Below are positions 61,970 through 64,000 of a stretch of 64,000 bases of DNA, in pieces. This DNA is from Jeotgalibaca ciconiae (GTDB lineage Bacteria > Bacillota > Bacilli > Lactobacillales > Aerococcaceae): contig NZ_CP034465.1 in assembly GCF_003955755.1 (NCBI RefSeq), positions 1,792,001 to 1,856,000 on the forward strand, in the 5' to 3' direction. The notes below the pieces were generated by a model that worked only from the letters and a program-made list of their open reading frames with translations, searched no databases and was not told the origin of the DNA. The position numbers and the translations under genes are program-made. Each line of letters starts with the position of its first letter. Position 1 is the stretch's first letter.

Positions 61970-63322
61970 ATGGGAGATATGACAACTGGAAGTCCTTTGA
62001 AATTGATTGTTCACTTTACCATTCCTCTTTTAGTGGGGAATATTTTTCAGCAATTATATAGTTTAGTCGATACGGTTATTGTCGGACGTACACTGGGTTT
62101 GAGCGCTCTTGGAGCAATAGGAGCAGTGGGAAGTCTTACTTTCTTTGTGCAAGGATTTATATTGGGAATCGCTTCAGGATTGTCGCTTATTTTAGCGCAG
62201 CGTTTTGGAACGCGAAACGAAGAGCGTATTCACAGCAGCTTTGTAGCAAGTGTTTGGATAGCGCTTGCGATGGTTACCATACTGACTGTCACAAGTATTT
62301 TGTTCGCAAATCCATTGTTGACTGCCATGAATATTCCGCCGGAACTTTTTTCAGACAGTAAAGATTTTTTCGTTACAACGATGTTAGGGTTAGCCGGATT
62401 GATGTTCTTCAGTTTGTTGGTGAACTCACTTCGTTCAATGGGAAATACCCATCAATTATTATTTTTTACCGTTTTATCTCAAATTTTCAATATCGCTTTT
62501 GACTTTCTCTTTATTCTCGTTATTCCCTTAGGAGTAAGAGGAGTGGCGCTGGCAACGATCCTATCACAATTAATTGTAGGAATTCTTTGTCAAAATTACT
62601 TATCTCGAAAGGTTCCGCTATTTAAATTGAACCGAAATGATTTAAAAATGGATAAAAGAGAGTTGAATCTCCATTTGAATATTAGTTTTCCGATAGGGAT
62701 GCAATCATCCATTATTTCGATTGGTTCAATTGTTTTGCAATTAAAGCTGAATGGATTGGGTGCTGCAGCCGTAGAAGGACATGCGATAGGCGCAAAAATT
62801 GAAAATATGGCAACGATGCCATTAGTTTCTTTTGGTGTGGCAACCGCAACTTATGCAGCTCAGAACTTTGGTGCCGGAAACACAGAGCGAATTTGGAGGG
62901 GAGTGCGAGCAAGCTCAATGATTTCGCTTATCTATAGTGTCATAGTTGGTAGTTTGTTATTTTTCTTTGGGAAAGATTTAGCGATTGCATTATTTAATGC
63001 AGAAAATGGGGAGAGCATCGCCTACATCGAACGCTATTTTAAAATGACAAGCTTGTTGTACGTGGTTTTGTCACTCTTATTTGTTTTCCGATATACCTTG
63101 CAAGGAATGGGGAAAGCTGTCGCCCCAACAATAGCTGGCTTTATGGAAATGATTATGCGTATGTTCGTGCCATTGTTGTTCACTGGCTTACTTGGTTTCC
63201 CAGCAATTGTTCTCAGCCATCCATTAGCTTGGATCGGTTCAGTAGTGATTCTTACCTATGCGATTTGGCTTGTGAGAGAAGAGGACCGTTCCAGCAGAAT
63301 CAAACGTTTTATTACCTCCTAG
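61970..63322 (+). CDS. MATE-family efflux transporter
   Basis: The 450-residue, twelve-helix protein has the MATE start GSPLKLIVHFTIPLLVGNIF, QQLYSLVDTVIVGRTLGLSA, the mid-chain LGVRGVALATILSQL, and the second-half AAVEGHAIGAKIENMATMPL. MATE proteins export drugs or metabolites using sodium or protons; the substrate is unknown. GGAGAAAAGATAA precedes the ATG. It is the last complete gene in the window. Confidence 0.92.
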   Translation: MGDMTTGSPLKLIVHFTIPLLVGNIFQQLYSLVDTVIVGRTLGLSALGAIGAVGSLTFFVQGFILGIASGLSLILAQRFGTRNEERIHSSFVASVWIALAMVTILTVTSILFANPLLTAMNIPPELFSDSKDFFVTTMLGLAGLMFFSLLVNSLRSMGNTHQLLFFTVLSQIFNIAFDFLFILVIPLGVRGVALATILSQLIVGILCQNYLSRKVPLFKLNRNDLKMDKRELNLHLNISFPIGMQSSIISIGSIVLQLKLNGLGAAAVEGHAIGAKIENMATMPLVSFGVATATYAAQNFGAGNTERIWRGVRASSMISLIYSVIVGSLLFFFGKDLAIALFNAENGESIAYIERYFKMTSLLYVVLSLLFVFRYTLQGMGKAVAPTIAGFMEMIMRMFVPLLFTGLLGFPAIVLSHPLAWIGSVVILTYAIWLVREEDRSSRIKRFITS

Positions 63323-63383
63323 AATTTCTTGCATAAACACATTTGAATAAGAGAGTGATCCAATTGATTTACCATAAAAAATA

Positions 63384-63419
63384 GAAAAAATCGGAGACTG
63401 GAATATTCCGGCCTCCGAT
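63384..63419 (-). terminator. Terminator of the minus-strand broken gene
   Basis: On the minus strand ATCGGAGGCC and a matching arm ending in CTCCGAT enclose GGAATATTCC, followed by TTTTTT. It can also stop the MATE message. Confidence 0.75.
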
Positions 63420-63423
63420 CTTT

Positions 63424-63700
63424 CTATTTAAATTGAAACCAGGCAAAATCAAACTGGCTGCCTGGCAAGAAAATAACGGCAACATCTTTTTTCCTTTTAT
63501 TAATTCCAAGTCAAAAGTTCTTGTTTCATAACCATTGGATTCGGTGAACTCAATTAATTGATTCACTTGACCGGCTTCATCTTGGAACCGCACATGAGTG
63601 GTATTTTTATCAATTGCAGAGTTTCTCGGATGTTGGGACTTTGGTGGATAACTTTTAATAGAATTTCATTATTTCCATTTACAAAGAGAGAAGCGTCCAT
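63424..63700 (-). pseudogene. Small gene broken by two frameshifts
   Basis: Reading the minus strand from ATG 63700, the frame gives MDASLFVNGNNEILLKVIHQ and SPNIRETLQLIK, then shifts near an A5 run to continue as THVRFQDEAGQVNQLIEFTE and YETRTFDLELIK. It shifts again in an A6 run to end as KDVAVIFLPGSQFDFAWFQF before TAG 63424-63426. Joined, it would be about 91 residues. I do not recognise the family. Both shifts are in homopolymers, so sequencing error is possible. The remaining 63701-63957 shows no gene. Confidence 0.6.
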
Positions 63701-63957
63701 CGTTAAAAAGTTATTTTTTATTCAAAATTGTCACTCGCTTTCCAGGGATTGAGAACCCTTATAATCTTATTTAATTTGCTATTTGGAATGTTTGTACAGC
63801 TAATAAACTTGAGTAGGAAGAAAGGAAAGGAAAGTGCTCATGAGAATTTCTTTTCAATGGTAAAATACTTTATAAAGAATGAAAAATGGGAGGGAGCAGC
63901 CGATTCATCAATGTGATACACTTTTAAAAAGAGCTGAAAAGTAGGAGTGTGAAAAAA

Positions 63958-64000
63958 TGGAACTTTGGGATATATATGATAAAGATCGAAAACATACTGG
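63958..64000 (+). CDS. NUDIX hydrolase, N-terminal fragment
   Basis: ATG 63958 follows AGGAGTGTG and reads MELWDIYDKDRKHTG up to the window edge. This is the usual start of NUDIX proteins related to isopentenyl-diphosphate isomerase. The NUDIX box is outside the window. Confidence 0.65.

Noticed and set aside
63728-63916. 62-codon frame near the right end
   Set aside because: No ribosome binding site, uneven composition and no recognisable motif; treated as non-coding.
1-64000. tRNA or rRNA genes
   Set aside because: No cloverleaf-like sequence with TTCRANNC and matching acceptor stem was noticed on reading; the structured RNAs seen are T-boxes and terminators. A tRNA scan was not run.

Overview
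The window is AT-rich DNA from a low-GC Gram-positive bacterium. Strong AGGAGG-type ribosome binding sites, three T-box leaders (two of them methionine-specific upstream of luxS and a metQ-like gene), DegV, a YerC-type TrpR-family regulator, YdbC and an ABC-F protein all fit Lactobacillales. A family such as Carnobacteriaceae is my guess, with no marker gene here to prove it.

Layout. 0-5 kb: the end of a YfcC-type transporter, a broken YwaF-like gene, small proteins (YdbC, a zinc ribbon, DUF975) and a large helical protein with a C-terminal HIRAN domain. 5-11 kb (minus strand): degV, uvrC, and a B12-dependent class II ribonucleotide reductase behind a pair of NrdR boxes. 11-17 kb: a Met T-box, a frameshifted SDR gene and a solitary MetQ-like lipoprotein, then dagK and rlmD. 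17-27 kb: a Na/Pi symporter, dus, a yeiH/LysR divergent pair, exoA, a membrane-anchored MutS-like ATPase and a lipoprotein. 27-40 kb: an accessory-looking stretch with a small ISL3-like MITE, a macro-domain/HTH protein beside a vWA protein, a chemoreceptor, chromate-transporter halves with a divergent LysR, an IS4 relic, luxS behind a second Met T-box, and an ABC-F ATPase behind an attenuator. 41-50.8 kb: quinone/redox enzymes and a complete trpEGDCFBA operon behind a Trp T-box. 51-60.2 kb: purC, then yerC divergent from hisZGDCBA-F/IE-J. 60.2-64 kb: a GT8 glycosyltransferase, a MATE exporter, a broken gene and the start of a NUDIX gene.

Regulation is unusually readable. Trp and Met genes are read out by T-boxes with visible specifier codons (TGG, ATG, ATG). 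The his operon and yerC each carry a matching 20-bp near-palindrome, which makes YerC a strong candidate his repressor. The his operon has no hisH, and its HisF is fused to HisIE.

The least explained parts are two repeat families. One is a 157-207 bp long-hairpin element in five near-identical copies, each with its same end directly after a T-run; four of those T-runs belong to clear intrinsic terminators. One copy has replaced the end of uvrC. The other family is two three-unit arrays of about 46-bp palindromes with a 52-53 bp period, one in the trpE leader and one after hisJ. Several genes are broken by single-base or nonsense changes (YwaF-like, SDR, IS4, VOC, and a small minus-strand gene at the right end); some of the homopolymer frameshifts could be sequencing errors.
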